Source: Chromera velia (taxonomy: Eukaryota > Sar > Chromeraceae). Taken from it: a stretch of 64,000 nt of DNA. The DNA is taken from contig JAHBMJ010003940.1 of NCBI GenBank assembly GCA_018398765.1, positions 1 to 64,000 of the forward strand, in the 5' to 3' direction. Shown in pieces: positions 19,710 through 32,058 of this stretch; the first letter of the stretch is position 1; each line of letters opens with the position of its first letter. A model generated the notes under the pieces. That model was not told where the DNA came from. It was given only the letters and a program-made list of their open reading frames with translations, and did no database searches. Made by a program: the position numbers and the translations under genes.

Positions 19710-22700
19710 CCGACTCGTGGATTGACAGATCGACAGGTGGATTGATGGAAGGTGTGTTCAACCAGGGGGGGTGTTCGAGAATGACGAAGCGTTTGCAGGG
19801 GGCTTGGGATGATGGACGAAGGGGGGGGACGAAGGGCGGGAAAACTCATCTGTTGCCATAAGGGGTGGTGGAATCCAGATTTTCTACTGTGCGTTGCAAG
19901 CAAATGAAATGGGTGCGTATGAGGGGGTATGGGTGGGTGGGTGAAAGAAAAACAGAGAGGCTTCTCCTGATACTTGTCTTCTTGCAGTTGTCTTTTCCCT
20001 TTCTCCTCTCTCTTTCTCTTGTCAAGTTCACTGGGAAGAGGCTCGAAATTCAACGCTCATTTTTGCTCTCTCAATTGCCGGTGAAGTTCTCTCTTCCTCC
20101 ACCTATTTTTCCGGGGACACACACACACAGAGGGGGGAGGAGGAGGGAGGGAGGGAACCACAAGCAACTGAGATTCAATCGATGAAGAAGGATGCGTGAA
20201 AGAAAAGGAGGGGAAACACGATTGACAGAATGAAAAAGAAGACAGAATACAAAGGACTCCACGCACTCTCAGATCTGTACATGAGAGGGACAAGGAAGGA
20301 AGAAATCTTTTTGCCTCCCTGCATGGAGTCGAAGGAGGAGGATGCAGTCAAGAAAAGGAACGTTGATAGATCAAAAAAGGCCACAAATCGAATGAATGAA
20401 GAAAGTCCTCTCCTCCCCTCTTGATCCCTCTCCTTCTCCTCCTAGTCCTCCCCTTTCCTTCCACCGACATCCAGCATGAATTGCCTCTTTGATTGATCAC
20501 GCTCCTCAAGCATGCAGCCTGCCTGCCTGAAAGACAGAGAAAGAGAACGTTTCCGTTTCTTCTCTCGCAGCCCTTGCATGCGCCCTTCACAGTCACAACG
20601 AGGCCGTGATCATCTGTTCACGGTTCGAATTCTGATCGAATTAAGAGAATTGGTTGATGCTTTCTGAAGGAGAGAAGGGGTCAGACACTCACACACACAG
20701 CTGTAAAACCCGGCTGGTCTCAGACTTCCTCACCTGAGCTGTGCATTCATCGTGCAAATCCGATGGGCGCTACTCGAGAGCCTCGATCGCCTTGTAGCGG
20801 AGAGGGGGGGGGAGGGATCATTGATTGAGTGTGCAGGTGCAAGTTCTGCCCGTCTCGTTTAAATCAACCATTCAGTCGACAAACCGGCCTGTTGACACTT
20901 ACTTCGTTTAGTTTGCAGATCGGTCATCAATCGATCGATCGATCAAGCATTCAATGGATCGAGGACTGACTCGCGTTCAATGTTTGTTGCTCTTTTGTTT
21001 TTCGTTTGTTCTACTGCCCGCCTGCCGGTCGACGGCAGCCACTCTCTCTTCTTCCCAGCATCTTTCGTCTCTATCACAACTTTGAAGGGGGTCCATTGGG
21101 CGAGGGACTGGTCATGTATTAAATCAAGTCTTGGTAAATCAATCCAGGCACCAGTGTGCCATAACTTCATGTCAGTTGTTGTCACTGCTAGTGTCACTGC
21201 TTTGCTATAAGACTTCATATTTCAAGGGAATCTAGCTGGAGTCGCTGCTGGACGACCCCTTGCAAAACTAAGTGAATTAACAAATAAATTCCCATGAATT
21301 TAAGGAGTGAATTTGGGTCTAGATTTAGGCGTTTTTGCATGAATTTACTATTAAATGAATTTAAATAGTTTTATGGCTTTAATAATATATAATGTTTGAC
21401 CTTTAAAAATGTTTAATGATAGTTATACAACTTGAACGCTTTTACCAATTTTCAAATTAAAACCTGTAATAATCATTTATCATGATGATGGTAATTATAT
21501 TAGGGTTAAATCCTAGACCTAGCAACGTCACTGCCAGTGTTACGTCAGATCTCAACTTCCTAAATTAAGCACTAGCAAAGCTTTGAAGACCACCCGGATT
21601 GTAGTATGTTATTAGAATCATAAATCCAATCATTAAATGATAAACACTGTAATTTTATATGAGACTCAAGCTTTACACGGATATGATGTAAGCCTCGTGA
21701 AAAGCACTTAGCAAAGAAGCCAAAGAAGGTTTTAAACAAAATTCTTAGGCTCTTAGCAAATTAATACGTTCCGATTTAAAATCAAAAATGATTAATTATA
21801 TGCTTCTATAGTCTTTCAGAGAGTATACGGCTATATAGGTTACCTAGGTATACGGCCTGGGCCCCCGGCCCCAAGTAGAGCTAGAACTTGCCCCCAAGCT
21901 ATAGACTACACTGAAGACTATGAAACATACAGTTTAGACTTGCAAAATACATGCATGCGTATAATATATGGTGTTCTGTACAGATTGCGGAACAGTTCTG
22001 AGGCTGACTCAATGCTGATCGAGGCCACGACATGCACAGACTCGCAACAGGTCAAGACTGTGCGCAATATCTATTCCGTCACTTCGTTATGGTTTGAAAA
22101 CGTCCTTCTGGGTTGCCTTGAATTTCTAAGGCTTACAGACTTGTACAGACACGTCACACCATGCATGTCGAGCACACAACAACACACGAAGAAATGAAAA
22201 TGCGTGCATGAATGTTCGTCTACAGAATGAGGAGCATTGAAATGGTCCCTCCTGTCCCCCCCCCGCCCCCAGCCCCTCTCTCATTCGATGGCATACATTT
22301 TTCTTTGTTTGACGGAAGACGCCCACACCCCTGCACATAAGCTTCCTCCGTTGTTGCACACTCTCCTGCAGGTTCACTATCCTGCTTCTTCTTTTCTCTG
22401 CGGTTTTCTTATGATCGAGTCGAAACTTCGACAACGTGATTACGGAAGGGTATGCTCAGGGGATTGGTCAGGTAAGCGTCTCCTGTCGTGTCCTGCTTCA
22501 TCGCACAAACATAGAAATAGAATCAAAAGAAACAGATCGATCGCATGGATACATTCGGCCATTTCATTTTCAGACAGTCTGTAAGTCAGACGCACGGAAC
22601 AAAACACCCTTTTTAATTAATTTCGCTTCTTTACCCACCCCACCCAGCAATCCCCCCTCAAACCGACAAGTCATTCTCTCTGCTTCCTTTCTTCCTTCAG

Positions 22701-23145
22701 TTGTTGATTGGTACTTGAGCAGAGCAGAGCAAGGTGTCAACTTTATCATCATGCATCCCCCCCCCTTCCTATCGTCAGTCGATTTCCCCCCTCTCCCTCA
22801 ACCTGCTCATCTAGATCCATCCTCCCCGCGAGACAGCCATTCTATCTCTGCAGGAATGAGTGAATGAGGGCACCAGAGAGAGAGGGGAACACGAAACTCT
22901 TGTCAAGAAAGGCACTGCCTCCACTATGCTGAAGCGCCTTCGAACGATCAGGGAGGTCGAGTGTTTGTCTATCTGGCCTTTTCCCTCTGCCTGTTCCGAA
23001 CCCTGGTCGGTCTCTTCCTCCTTCCCCTCCTCTCCAGTGATGGTCGTCTGATCGATCCTCGTGATTCTCCCCCTCCCCCTCCCCCCCCGCTGCGGACAGT
23101 TCTTGTCTCTTCGCTGCTGATTTGACTATCCACTCGTCTATCTAT
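19710..23145. other. Convergent spacer with AT-rich core
   Basis: Between the 3' ends of the Pro-rich gene and the EGF-like gene. The stretch 21230-21990 is AT-rich with no long frames. The flanks (19710-21200 and 22000-23100) have normal composition with C homopolymers and small polypurine and polypyrimidine runs. Short frames there have no splice or family support. A GATC-rich stretch occurs near 20930-20945. Confidence 0.6.
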
Positions 23146-23925
23146 TTATCGGCCGAATCCCCATCCGCCATCCCCAGATCCTCCCACCTTAACGCTGCCC
23201 TGCTCCTCCTCCTCTTCCGGTGAGTTCTCGTAGGCAGCAACCGTAGACTCCTCCGGCACGGGGGCCGCAGTCGGGGGTGCGGTTGGGGCCGCTGGGCCGG
23301 TCCCGACGCTCTGGGCTGTGGCTGTGCCCTGAGTGTTTGTGCTGGAAGAGCTTCCGCTGGAGGTTCCGTCGTTCACCTTCTCGTTGTAGTTGCAGAATCG
23401 GGCAGCACAAACACCGGTGGGGTCGGCTCCTGCGTTCTGGTTGTAGATGATTTCTGTGATTGCATTGGTCGTGCTTGCCTGCTGCTGCTGCTCTGTGCTG
23501 AAAGCTGCTGCAAAAGAGCCGTCCACGCCCTGACCCTGCAGAGACAGAAAGCAGAGCAAAGAAAAGAAAAAAAAAATGGACGGCGTGGAGAAGACAACCG
23601 GGAAATAGTTGCAAGAGGACACTGGTACAGGGAGTGAAGGATGTGGCACGACCACACGAAAAGGCTACCTGACTTTTTCTTAAGTTTCTCTCGCTCAACC
23701 TGGTTGCTTTTCTTGAGGACCTTTTTTTGACTGACCGAGAAGAGCGCAGGGGAGGATGCGAAGGGAGCAAACTGAGGGAGGGACTGGGGGTCCAACTGGA
23801 ACAGAGTCAGGATCGGTCTGCCATCGCTTGTCTTGAAGATATCAATCCGCCTGGAACCGAATCGGAGCTCTCCAAAGAAGCCGGTTTGGACGAATCTGCA
23901 TCCTCACACACATACACACACACAT

Positions 23926-23965
<40 letters not shown>

Positions 23966-26261
23966 GCATAACTAGATACAGACAGGGCAGCACAGCGAGT
24001 CCTGCAGAACACCACCCCTAACAGGTCCCTACAAACCATTTTCGTACACATCGAGAGGATATGAACACTGTGTACGGGCAAACGACTTGTGCGAATGAGA
24101 AGCGGAATAGAAGCATGAACTTGGCAGTAAGGCGAGAAGTTTGGGAGGCAACACCAAAAGCCCTATGGCGACGAAACAAACCAAAGAGTAATACAGCTAG
24201 AAGAAGAAAAAAGGAGGAAGCAGATGATGAACCAACCAACCAACCAACCAACCAACCAACCAACCAACCAACGAACCGACAAACCAACCAACCGTGCGGT
24301 CGGGTCGATTCCCATGGGGGCTGTTGCCACCTCATCATCTCTTCCCCAGCCCCCGAAGAGCCCGGGTTCCTTATCCAGCCAGATGCCCATAGTGTCTCTC
24401 ACAAGCTCAGAGCCAAAAGAGGGATCATCGTAAGAGTAAGCGTTCCACATCGATTGCACACCTGCAGACAGTCATTCAGTGAGTCATCCAGTGAGTGCAG
24501 AGCCAGGCCTCATTCTGAGTCAATCTTGTTGTCACCAATGAAGAAGAGAGAGGGAAGACACGTTCATTTGGTAAATGCAATGGAGGGAAAGGGCTTGGGG
24601 CATTGGGCAGTTGAAAAAAGCAACAAGAGAAAAGACTCGTGTTTGATGATTGAAAGAAAACTGACCAGACCAGAACGCCGAGATGTCCCGCGGATTCCGT
24701 GCAGGTCTGATGTTCACCTGCGACCCGTCTTCCTTCACCCAGTCTCCTGTCAGATCCATCCCACTGAACACTGCATGCAGGAAACACAAAGAGATGCCGG
24801 CCGTCAGCAAGAGCAAGAGACGAAACAAAGCCCACAGGAACTGGAGAGGCACGTGAGGCAAAGCAAAGAAGTCAGACCACACACACACATACGAGGGTTT
24901 CTCAGACGCATATTGCAAGTCTCCCTGCAGGAGGAAGGGGAATTGGTGATGGAGTAGAACGAGCTTCAGCAAACGAAGAAAAGAAGCCAGGAAACAGGGA
25001 AAGAAACGAGAAAGGAAAGAGGAAGAAGGGAAACTAGCAAGACTCCAGGAGAGGGACATCTCACGAAGGGGACACAAAAAGGAAGCGAGGACATTGGGGT
25101 GTCAGCAGTCGGAAAAGTTCATCGCTATCGAAACTGTATGAAGGATTGCTACCACTTTCCCCCCCCCCTTCGGTCTCCACCCCCTTCCACAGTCCTCCCT
25201 CTCGTGCCTCTCTATCCCCAAATCAAACTACTCCAGCCAATACTCTAGTCGAGAGACTGACAGTTCAAACCGCCCTCCTTGATCAACGAAGTATCTTGAC
25301 GGGGTGTCCTGAGCACCATTCCTCTTCCCTTGTTGCCTGTGTATCCCTCGGCCGATTCAATAATACAGGATCTGTTGTCCCGAATATCCAGAAGGACTTT
25401 GTTGCAAATTCCCACAGCAAAGGCAGTGAGCGCTGTGACAAGGAACACACTCGCGAAGATGTAGTGGGTCTTCAGGAGGGCATCTGTTCTGTCGATTCGA
25501 ATAATGAAAGGCTCATTGCTCACAGGGGACATGATGGTCTTGGAGAATCCGGTAATTCTGTCCTGGTAAGAGAACAGCTGCCAGATACCGGACATGTCGT
25601 ATGCTGCACAGTAGGAGAAGAGCAGAGAAGTGAGGTAGAAATAAGGGTCTCAGTAGGAGGGTCTGAGAGATGGCAAGCGCCTCGCTCACATGTGCACGAG
25701 AGGATCCAAGACAAGCAAGTAGAGAGAGGTATGCAGGGATGGATAATAGAGGTGGGGAGAGACCCGAGAGGGGGAAAAGAGAGGGGTGACTGACTGCATC
25801 CTTCATAGGGATTTCCTGTGAGAGGCAGTCCAGTCTGGATATCAACCAGGCACGTGCACCCAGGAAGGCTGTTCACGATCACACAGTTGCCTCCGTAACC
25901 GCAGTTGATGGCCAGTGCCTGGTCCTCCGTGCAAGCTGCAGAAGGGTATGGAAAGGTAAGTTATTATTGTTCAAAGAATGGGCACTGGATACGTCGTCTT
26001 GAATCGCACAGACAGACGCAGCTTTCACATGATAACACACGCTTGAAACACGGCAGGGGGAGGTACATATGGTCTCTGCTTGATAGCTATGTGCACTTCC
26101 ACGTAAGGGATGGACTGCACACAAGCCTGTGTTGCACTGAAAGTGTTTACGCAAATCGACTGACGGGTGTAGGTTTCCATGGGGGGGAGTCCGACCCCCG
26201 GAAACTGCGCCACCACTGAAGTGGCGAGTGCAGCCGCACTGAAAAGGATGGCAAACTTCAT
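23146..26261 (-). CDS. Secretory-pathway membrane protein with an EGF-like domain
   Basis: Starts at 26261 with a clear signal peptide (MKFAILFSAAALATSVVAQ). A Cys-containing stretch follows, then an EGF-like module (about 25935-25800) with six cysteines spaced C-x9-C-x5-C-x8-C-x-C-x16-C. The next exon (about 25603-25280) starts TYDMSGIWQLFSYQD and contains one membrane segment near THYIFASVFLVTALTAFAVG. Downstream exons join with closed phases: 24770-24666, 24461-24293, 23895-23736 and 23535-23146 (stop). A 32-bp exon at about 24928-24897 links the two parts. The tail is Ser/Thr/Ala/Pro-rich with an E run and ends GGWGFGR. Two exons share a loose motif (SGIWQLFSYQD and QSMWNAYSYDD), hinting at an internal repeat. 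The role is unknown; a surface or endomembrane protein is likely. Boundaries of the first three exons are approximate. Confidence 0.7.
23908..23959. repeat. (CA)n microsatellite
   Basis: Dinucleotide run just outside the acceptor of the EGF-like gene's exon that starts at 23895. On the coding strand it is a GT run. Confidence 0.95.
24230..24272. repeat. (CAAC)n repeat at a 5' splice site
   Basis: On the coding (minus) strand this is GTTGGTTGG repeated directly from the donor of the exon ending at 24293, again a tandem run of the donor motif. Confidence 0.9.
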
Positions 26262-27556
26262 TGTGACTTGCACAGCTTGAGTGCCAGAACAGTGACCAGA
26301 GTTGTTTCCGAGAATTCAAGAAGAAGCGTCTGCGTTGCGCAACACCAGATGTTTCAGGACAACGCCGAGAAAAGTGTCGACGTCGAACAGAACGTCAACA
26401 AGAAAGTGGGTAATCCTTTGAAACAGAAGTGCTATGATATACATGTGCGCGGTTGAAGAGATCCCGGAAGAAGGAGGGCTAGAGAGGACTTATTAAGATG
26501 TTGGAAGTGTAGGTTCGGACACTTCGTAGCCGAATTTAATTTGGTGGGGCTTCAGAATCGGCTTTTGTATTGGCGTGCGCACACGGCGTGACACACCCTC
26601 CAAATGCCCCTGTATAGCTGCATGACCCTTCCTGGCTCAGAGGGCAGCTCGGCGCAATCCATTGCCCGAAAAAGTGCGCACACAATTAATCGTCGAAACT
26701 CAAAAATTTGGGTGCATTTATAGTCGATCAGACTCGATCTTTTTTCTCAAAAAATCATAAATGACCAAAAGATGAGTTTTTTTTTTAACCTGTGGCTAAC
26801 ACTTGCAACGTACCCGCTGTACATCGCTGTACGCTATTGTACGCTACAGTGTTGAAATTTTAATCGCGCCGGCGTCGGTTGAATGAAGGGATCTGAAAAT
26901 TTCTCACATCATTGGGTTCCTTCGTCAGTTTTTTAATGCCTCAGTCCAAGCGCGCATACAAAGACAACCAAAAGCCACGCTAACTGTACAGCTTCAATCG
27001 AGGATGCATCAATTGTCAGTACAGTTATACCAATTTTGCATGATCTGAGCCGTTAATCCGAGACGCCTTTTGATATATATTAAAATACGTCTAGTCTGCG
27101 GTTGCGTGAGTCAGCAGAGGACACCAGGGGACCGCCATTGACACTCTGACGTCGGAGAAACGGGCCAATTCGTCTAGAGTCACACAGGAGTGTCCCACAG
27201 CTTCCCCAGATTTGTCCGCAGAGCCCAACGAGCAAGGGCTTCAATTTTGGAAGTACAGGGGATCAAGTCGTCTCTCTCGATCGTGAATCGCCCCAAGTCA
27301 GTTCGTTGCCCCAGAGTAAAACAATGATGCACTTTTATTGCAGGCAGAGAAGAAAATTCCAAATGCAGCTATATACAATTCAATGGATGATCTGACTTCT
27401 GCTTAAATTTCTTTCTGCAGAATTGGAATCCTTCGTTGGTCAACACCGCGTCGCAACCACGACTTTCCTGTCCGATTGGTGTCACTGATACTCTGCCCTT
27501 TCTTTGTCTGAGAGGGCTCACAAGCTTAAAATACCGTCACTGTGCGTAGTAGAAGG
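26262..27556. promoter_or_regulatory. Divergent spacer
   Basis: About 1.3 kb between the start of the EGF-like gene (-) and the long ORF (+). Mixed composition, with a short imperfect repeat of GTACGCT/GTACATCGCT near 26810-26850. No coding signal; presumed to hold both promoters. Confidence 0.4.
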
Positions 27557-30187
27557 ATGAAAGAAGTCTCAGTCGTCTTTCTCTGCGCATGCTTCGAGTC
27601 CGAGGTCTCCGTGAGCAAAGGGGAAAAAGTGGCGGTTGTTCCCTTCGAGACGGAAAGTGGTAGACGGGTTGGAGTAGCTGGGGCGTGTCTGTTGGTGTGG
27701 AGGGAATTTCAGCCGCTCCCTCCAGAGCTGAATTCACGGGGAGGATCTGAATGGCATGTCAGACAGAGACAGAAAGGGAGTTTGAGGGTGTGGAAATCGG
27801 CACCTGTGTTGTTTTCCCCTGGCAGTCCTGTCTTTCAGTTTCGTTTTGCTCGGCTGAGGCCGTCGCATGAATACAGGAGGGAAAGGGGTGGTGCGTCAGC
27901 TAGCCAACCGTGTCTGGGCGGGTTGAGAAAGGAAGGACACGGAGACTTGACTGTGTCAGAAGACTCGTCAGGGCCGCTCGGCGGTTTTTCGACTGATTTT
28001 GAATTGGAGGATTTTGGGGCCGTGCCTCGATGCCTGAAGATCCCGAATGACTCTGACGTTGCGTGTGTCTGGGCAGGGTTTAGATGGGGGCAGGAAGGGG
28101 GGGGGCTGGTCACGTATGTAAATGACGGGGCCGAAAGAGGATGGACGTCGGGGGGGGGCGAAGGAAAAAGAAGGAGACTCACGTTGATTCAAACTCCGAG
28201 ACACTTCCCTGATGAGCTGTTTCGAGACCTGCTGAGAAAGTCCGAAGCAGAAAAACCCTCGCACCCCCTCTGCCTGACAGTATCGTCTCCCTTCCCGAAT
28301 GGAATGAGGGGCTTTGAAGGAAGAAAGAGGAGTATGGATCTGACCTCCAGGTCTTCAGAGGGGGCCAAAGAAAGTTCAACGAGTCGATCGAACGATGGAG
28401 GTTTGATTGGGGACAGTCCAGCGAAGGGGTGTACAGAGCAAGAGGAAGAAGGGGAAATCGCTGTTGCCACTTTCCGTCGGGGAGGGGGACAAAGTGAGAG
28501 CCGCTTTCAGCCCCAGGCGCAACCATATTCATCTGAGATTCGTCGCGTCTCTTCCCCTTCTTTGTCAGGTAGACGCAGCGGATGTTTCTTTCCTTCGAAG
28601 AACCCAGACGGGGTTTCTGGTGCACGTCTATGCCGACTTCGGTTGCCGTTGCCAGGTGCAGAGCCCCTCAGGGCGTGTGGTGCGGCCCCCTGTGTGCTCT
28701 CGAAAAGTCGAAAGATTTGTAAAGCAGTGCCAAACAGTTCAGTAACAGGAGAACGATCCGAGGTTGTTGCCCCTGCCTCTGCCCCTCCCTGCCGGTGTGT
28801 TGCCTCAGGGGGGAATTTTCGGGCTGTACAGGAAAGTTTTCTTTTCAGGTCTGCTGTTGACCTAGGAGATGCCTCTGGAGACCCCTCTCCAGTTCCTCTG
28901 AAAAGGGGGTCTGCTTTCTCCTCAGTGGGGGGGAAGGGGGGGTCAGATGGCGTAGTCGAGGAGGAGGCCGAACGAGAGCTGAAGACGAGTTTGGCTGGGC
29001 AGAAACAAGGACAGTCCGTCAGCGTGTGGAAGCAAGAAAGAGAAAAGGAAAGAGGGAGAACAAGACCAAAAGAGCCGATCATTTCCATGGCCGACTCGAA
29101 TAGAACGGAGAACCCTAAGGGTTTCCTCCAGTCCCAAGAACTGAACAGTCCACCATCTCTGCCTTCTTTCCACTTCCCTTCTCCATGCACTTCTGACGCA
29201 CGCACGCCTTTCGATGGAGAACGCCGAGTAGCACCGTCATCACACCCGCACGTCAGGCAGTTCCCCTTCCCCCCCATGGAGAACACTCGACGTATGTTGA
29301 GACTGAAGTCGAAGCCTGACGATGGGATGAGCTCAGAGGTGGAGTCTGTCAGTGCGATCGAAACAGAATCAGAGGCTTTGAGTTTCAAGTCTTTTGTTGA
29401 ACTTTCTGAGGGGTCTGTAGGAGGAAGTCTTGCTTCCTCACCCCGATATGGACTAGAAACACCTGACCTTTCTTCTCTACACACCCACTCAGGGATACAA
29501 GAGGGGAAGAAGAGACGTCTTCTGGGTAAGGAGGCTGAGAGGCCTTTGAGAGGACTCCCCTCTAGTCCTCGCGACCCATCCTGTCAGACCCTGCTGTCGA
29601 GCTTAAATGAGCAGACCGTGTGTCCGACAGAGTCTTCAAGGGGAGAACAACAGAAGGAGGACAGCAGCACTCACTCGCCTACAGGAAGACAGAGAGAGCC
29701 TCAGTCCATTGCTCTGGATGTTGAAGAGCGTCCAACTAGCCCAGTCCCCCCCCCTCCAGTCTTCTTTTTTGAACAAAACACAGACAAAGATGTCCAACAG
29801 AAAAGCAGCAAGCGGGCCCTCTCCAGCAGAGATGCCAGTCCGGCAGAAAACAACAGACACACACCCCATGCAGCTCAAGAAGAATTGTTCAGAGCTAACG
29901 ATCGTCGCGGTTCCCCCTTCCACTTTCTGTCGCAGTCTTTTCCTGCCAGTGGGAGAAGGTCAGAGCTACCGACGGGAAGACACTTTCTCCCAACCGTCAT
30001 TCAACCCCTTTCCCAATCCAACCACAGCGTCACTGAGACCGTTTGGAGAGGTGAGAAAAAGAGGGACAGGGGGACTCGGGGGGAAGGACCTGAGAGTGAG
30101 TCTCAGAGCAGTGAGGAGGACGTCGAAGAGATGGGAAAGCAAGAGGAAAAGGAAGAGGAAGAGAGACCCAAGGGCGGAGGAAAGTGA
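27557..30187 (+). CDS. Long single-exon ORF, disordered Ser/Glu/Arg/Gly-rich protein
   Basis: An uninterrupted frame of 876 codons from ATG 27557 to TGA 30185-30187, far longer than expected by chance at this composition and lacking the introns of its neighbours. The protein has no recognised domain. It is rich in Ser, Gly, Arg and Glu and ends in a strongly charged E/K stretch. A competing antisense frame of about 325 codons (29484-28507) is judged a shadow. A good donor near 30052 and an exon-like block at about 30378-30444 (ERSLGAIEALETDPVGNEET, between an acceptor and GTGAGG) suggest the gene may be spliced near its 3' end, so the C-terminus is uncertain. Function unknown. Confidence 0.55.
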   Translation: MKEVSVVFLCACFESEVSVSKGEKVAVVPFETESGRRVGVAGACLLVWREFQPLPPELNSRGGSEWHVRQRQKGSLRVWKSAPVLFSPGSPVFQFRFARLRPSHEYRRERGGASASQPCLGGLRKEGHGDLTVSEDSSGPLGGFSTDFELEDFGAVPRCLKIPNDSDVACVWAGFRWGQEGGGLVTYVNDGAERGWTSGGGEGKRRRLTLIQTPRHFPDELFRDLLRKSEAEKPSHPLCLTVSSPFPNGMRGFEGRKRSMDLTSRSSEGAKESSTSRSNDGGLIGDSPAKGCTEQEEEGEIAVATFRRGGGQSESRFQPQAQPYSSEIRRVSSPSLSGRRSGCFFPSKNPDGVSGARLCRLRLPLPGAEPLRACGAAPCVLSKSRKICKAVPNSSVTGERSEVVAPASAPPCRCVASGGNFRAVQESFLFRSAVDLGDASGDPSPVPLKRGSAFSSVGGKGGSDGVVEEEAERELKTSLAGQKQGQSVSVWKQEREKERGRTRPKEPIISMADSNRTENPKGFLQSQELNSPPSLPSFHFPSPCTSDARTPFDGERRVAPSSHPHVRQFPFPPMENTRRMLRLKSKPDDGMSSEVESVSAIETESEALSFKSFVELSEGSVGGSLASSPRYGLETPDLSSLHTHSGIQEGKKRRLLGKEAERPLRGLPSSPRDPSCQTLLSSLNEQTVCPTESSRGEQQKEDSSTHSPTGRQREPQSIALDVEERPTSPVPPPPVFFFEQNTDKDVQQKSSKRALSSRDASPAENNRHTPHAAQEELFRANDRRGSPFHFLSQSFPASGRRSELPTGRHFLPTVIQPLSQSNHSVTETVWRGEKKRDRGTRGEGPESESQSSEEDVEEMGKQEEKEEEERPKGGGK

Positions 30188-32058
30188 ACACCACCTGCAG
30201 ATGGTGCAGCAGCAGGAGAAGGGGTCATGGCGGCATTGTGTTTCCCTTTCCCTCTGTGTGGGTCTAAACCTTCAGGGGTCATGAGGCGATCGGACTGTTT
30301 TTCCCCTTCTTTTTCATCGTCCTCCTCTTCCTGTCTTTTTCCTCCTCCTTCTTTCCCTTCTTGTTCTCCTGCTCAGAGGGAAAGGAGCTTGGGAGCGATA
30401 GAGGCGTTGGAGACAGACCCTGTGGGAAACGAGGAGACAGCGGTGAGGTGGAGGACGGCAGTTCTCTCTCCCGGAAAGTCCTGTGTGACGTCCATCTGCA
30501 GACTGCAGTGGGGTAGCACATATAAATAAAAGGGGGTGGTGGTAGTCGCCTTCCGACGGCAGAGAGGGGAAGGCCTGTATGTATAGCCACGATCGGGCGG
30601 TTCCCCCCCAAATCCTTCTCTGTGACAGTCCCTCTCTGTGTCTTTGTAGGCGTTTGCGTGTTTCAGAGAAAAAGGGGGCGGGCGCGCAAAGAATATCGCG
30701 CATCTTGGCACGTCTGCTTCTACGCGTCTTCTCTATACAAAGAAAACCGGTTTAAGTTCAAAGTTTTTTCAACGAAGGTTGATAAGCAGGACCGACATCA
30801 CGTTTGAATCCGGCCTTTTGATTAACTTTAGACGACTTCAAGGGAATATCATTTTATTGACTTAGTTATTATAACTGTTGATTCCATTATCTAGTCCATT
30901 ATATTTAAAAAATAAAAACATTATTTTCAGTTTTCATTATTTTAATAGTAGTAAGTTTTAAGCCGATCTCTAGGTTGATCTATCTTTAATTAGCATAGCA
31001 TAGCATTGATGTTCCAGGTTTTACGCAATCAAGATATAGCGTGACGGAGAACACAAAATGTTTCTAAAGCTAGTTCTAAGGTTTTGTTGTTTAATACTAT
31101 AGTAGTACATCTACCTAGCTAGCTACCTAGCTACCTAGCTATAAAAAGTGAATAACTTGAGACTAACACCTAATATGAACGTAAATATTGATTTAAACTA
31201 TTTAAAAATACTACTAAGGCATAGATTCTATAATAAAACGTTCTAAAAATGCATTAAAGCCTAATTTAAAGACATAAAATAACACGAAAAAATGAGGTTT
31301 CTATTAATTAAAAGTGAACCTGTTTTTGAACCTGTTTTTGAACCTGATTCAGGTTCATTACTTCGAAGTGAACCTTGAACCTTGAACCTTTTCCTAGCAC
31401 TATGACAATGAGGTAAAGATAAGAAAGAATTCATGTTCTAAACTATTCAACCTACTATTCAACTAGGTTCTGAATGCCCCCTGTATGTACGTGTCAGATG
31501 GTGGTTGACTGCTGAGTCATTGCCCCTCGTACGTAGCGGTGGTTGACTAGCAATGACTGTCTAGAAATTTAAAGCCTCCGAGTCATATCGTCGATCGGAT
31601 AACTCTAGGAATAACTAAACAACTAATATTAAAAACTCCGAATCTAGTAGAAACTCTTTCATTAATTTTCTAGTTAACTTTAGGCTAGATTTTAGGGTTG
31701 CATGCAAGACTGTTACTAGGACTGTTAAAACAATGTGAAGTGTTACAGGATTGTTTAGATTCATTATGATCCAGATAAGAATCAGACATTATTTGATACA
31801 CATGTCCTGCAAAGACTCCAGCAAAGACTTCTATAGTCAAGTTCTAGAAAGACTTATGAACTTAAAGCAGAAAATTTTCTAAAGGAATTTAGACAAGAAT
31901 TTAATAAGAGGAATTTTAAACGCTCCAGGCGCATTCTCCTTGATCAGATACCGCACAAAAAACTGCTTGTGAAATTGCTACACACTTGATGCACTGTGAG
32001 GTGCCAAGCTAACCACAATGAAACCCACGGTCGATGCTGAACGGTTTGAAACAGAACC
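30188..32058. other. Convergent spacer with AT-rich core
   Basis: 30188-30790 is of normal composition and may hold a last exon or 3' UTR of the long ORF. About 30830-31960 is AT-rich, with CTAGCTAC repeats (31110-31140) and direct repeats of TTTTTGAACCTG around 31320-31395. No coding signal. Confidence 0.6.

Noticed and set aside
28507-29484. 325-codon antisense frame opposite the long ORF
   Set aside because: Shorter, fully contained in the 876-codon frame on the other strand, and without motif or splice support.
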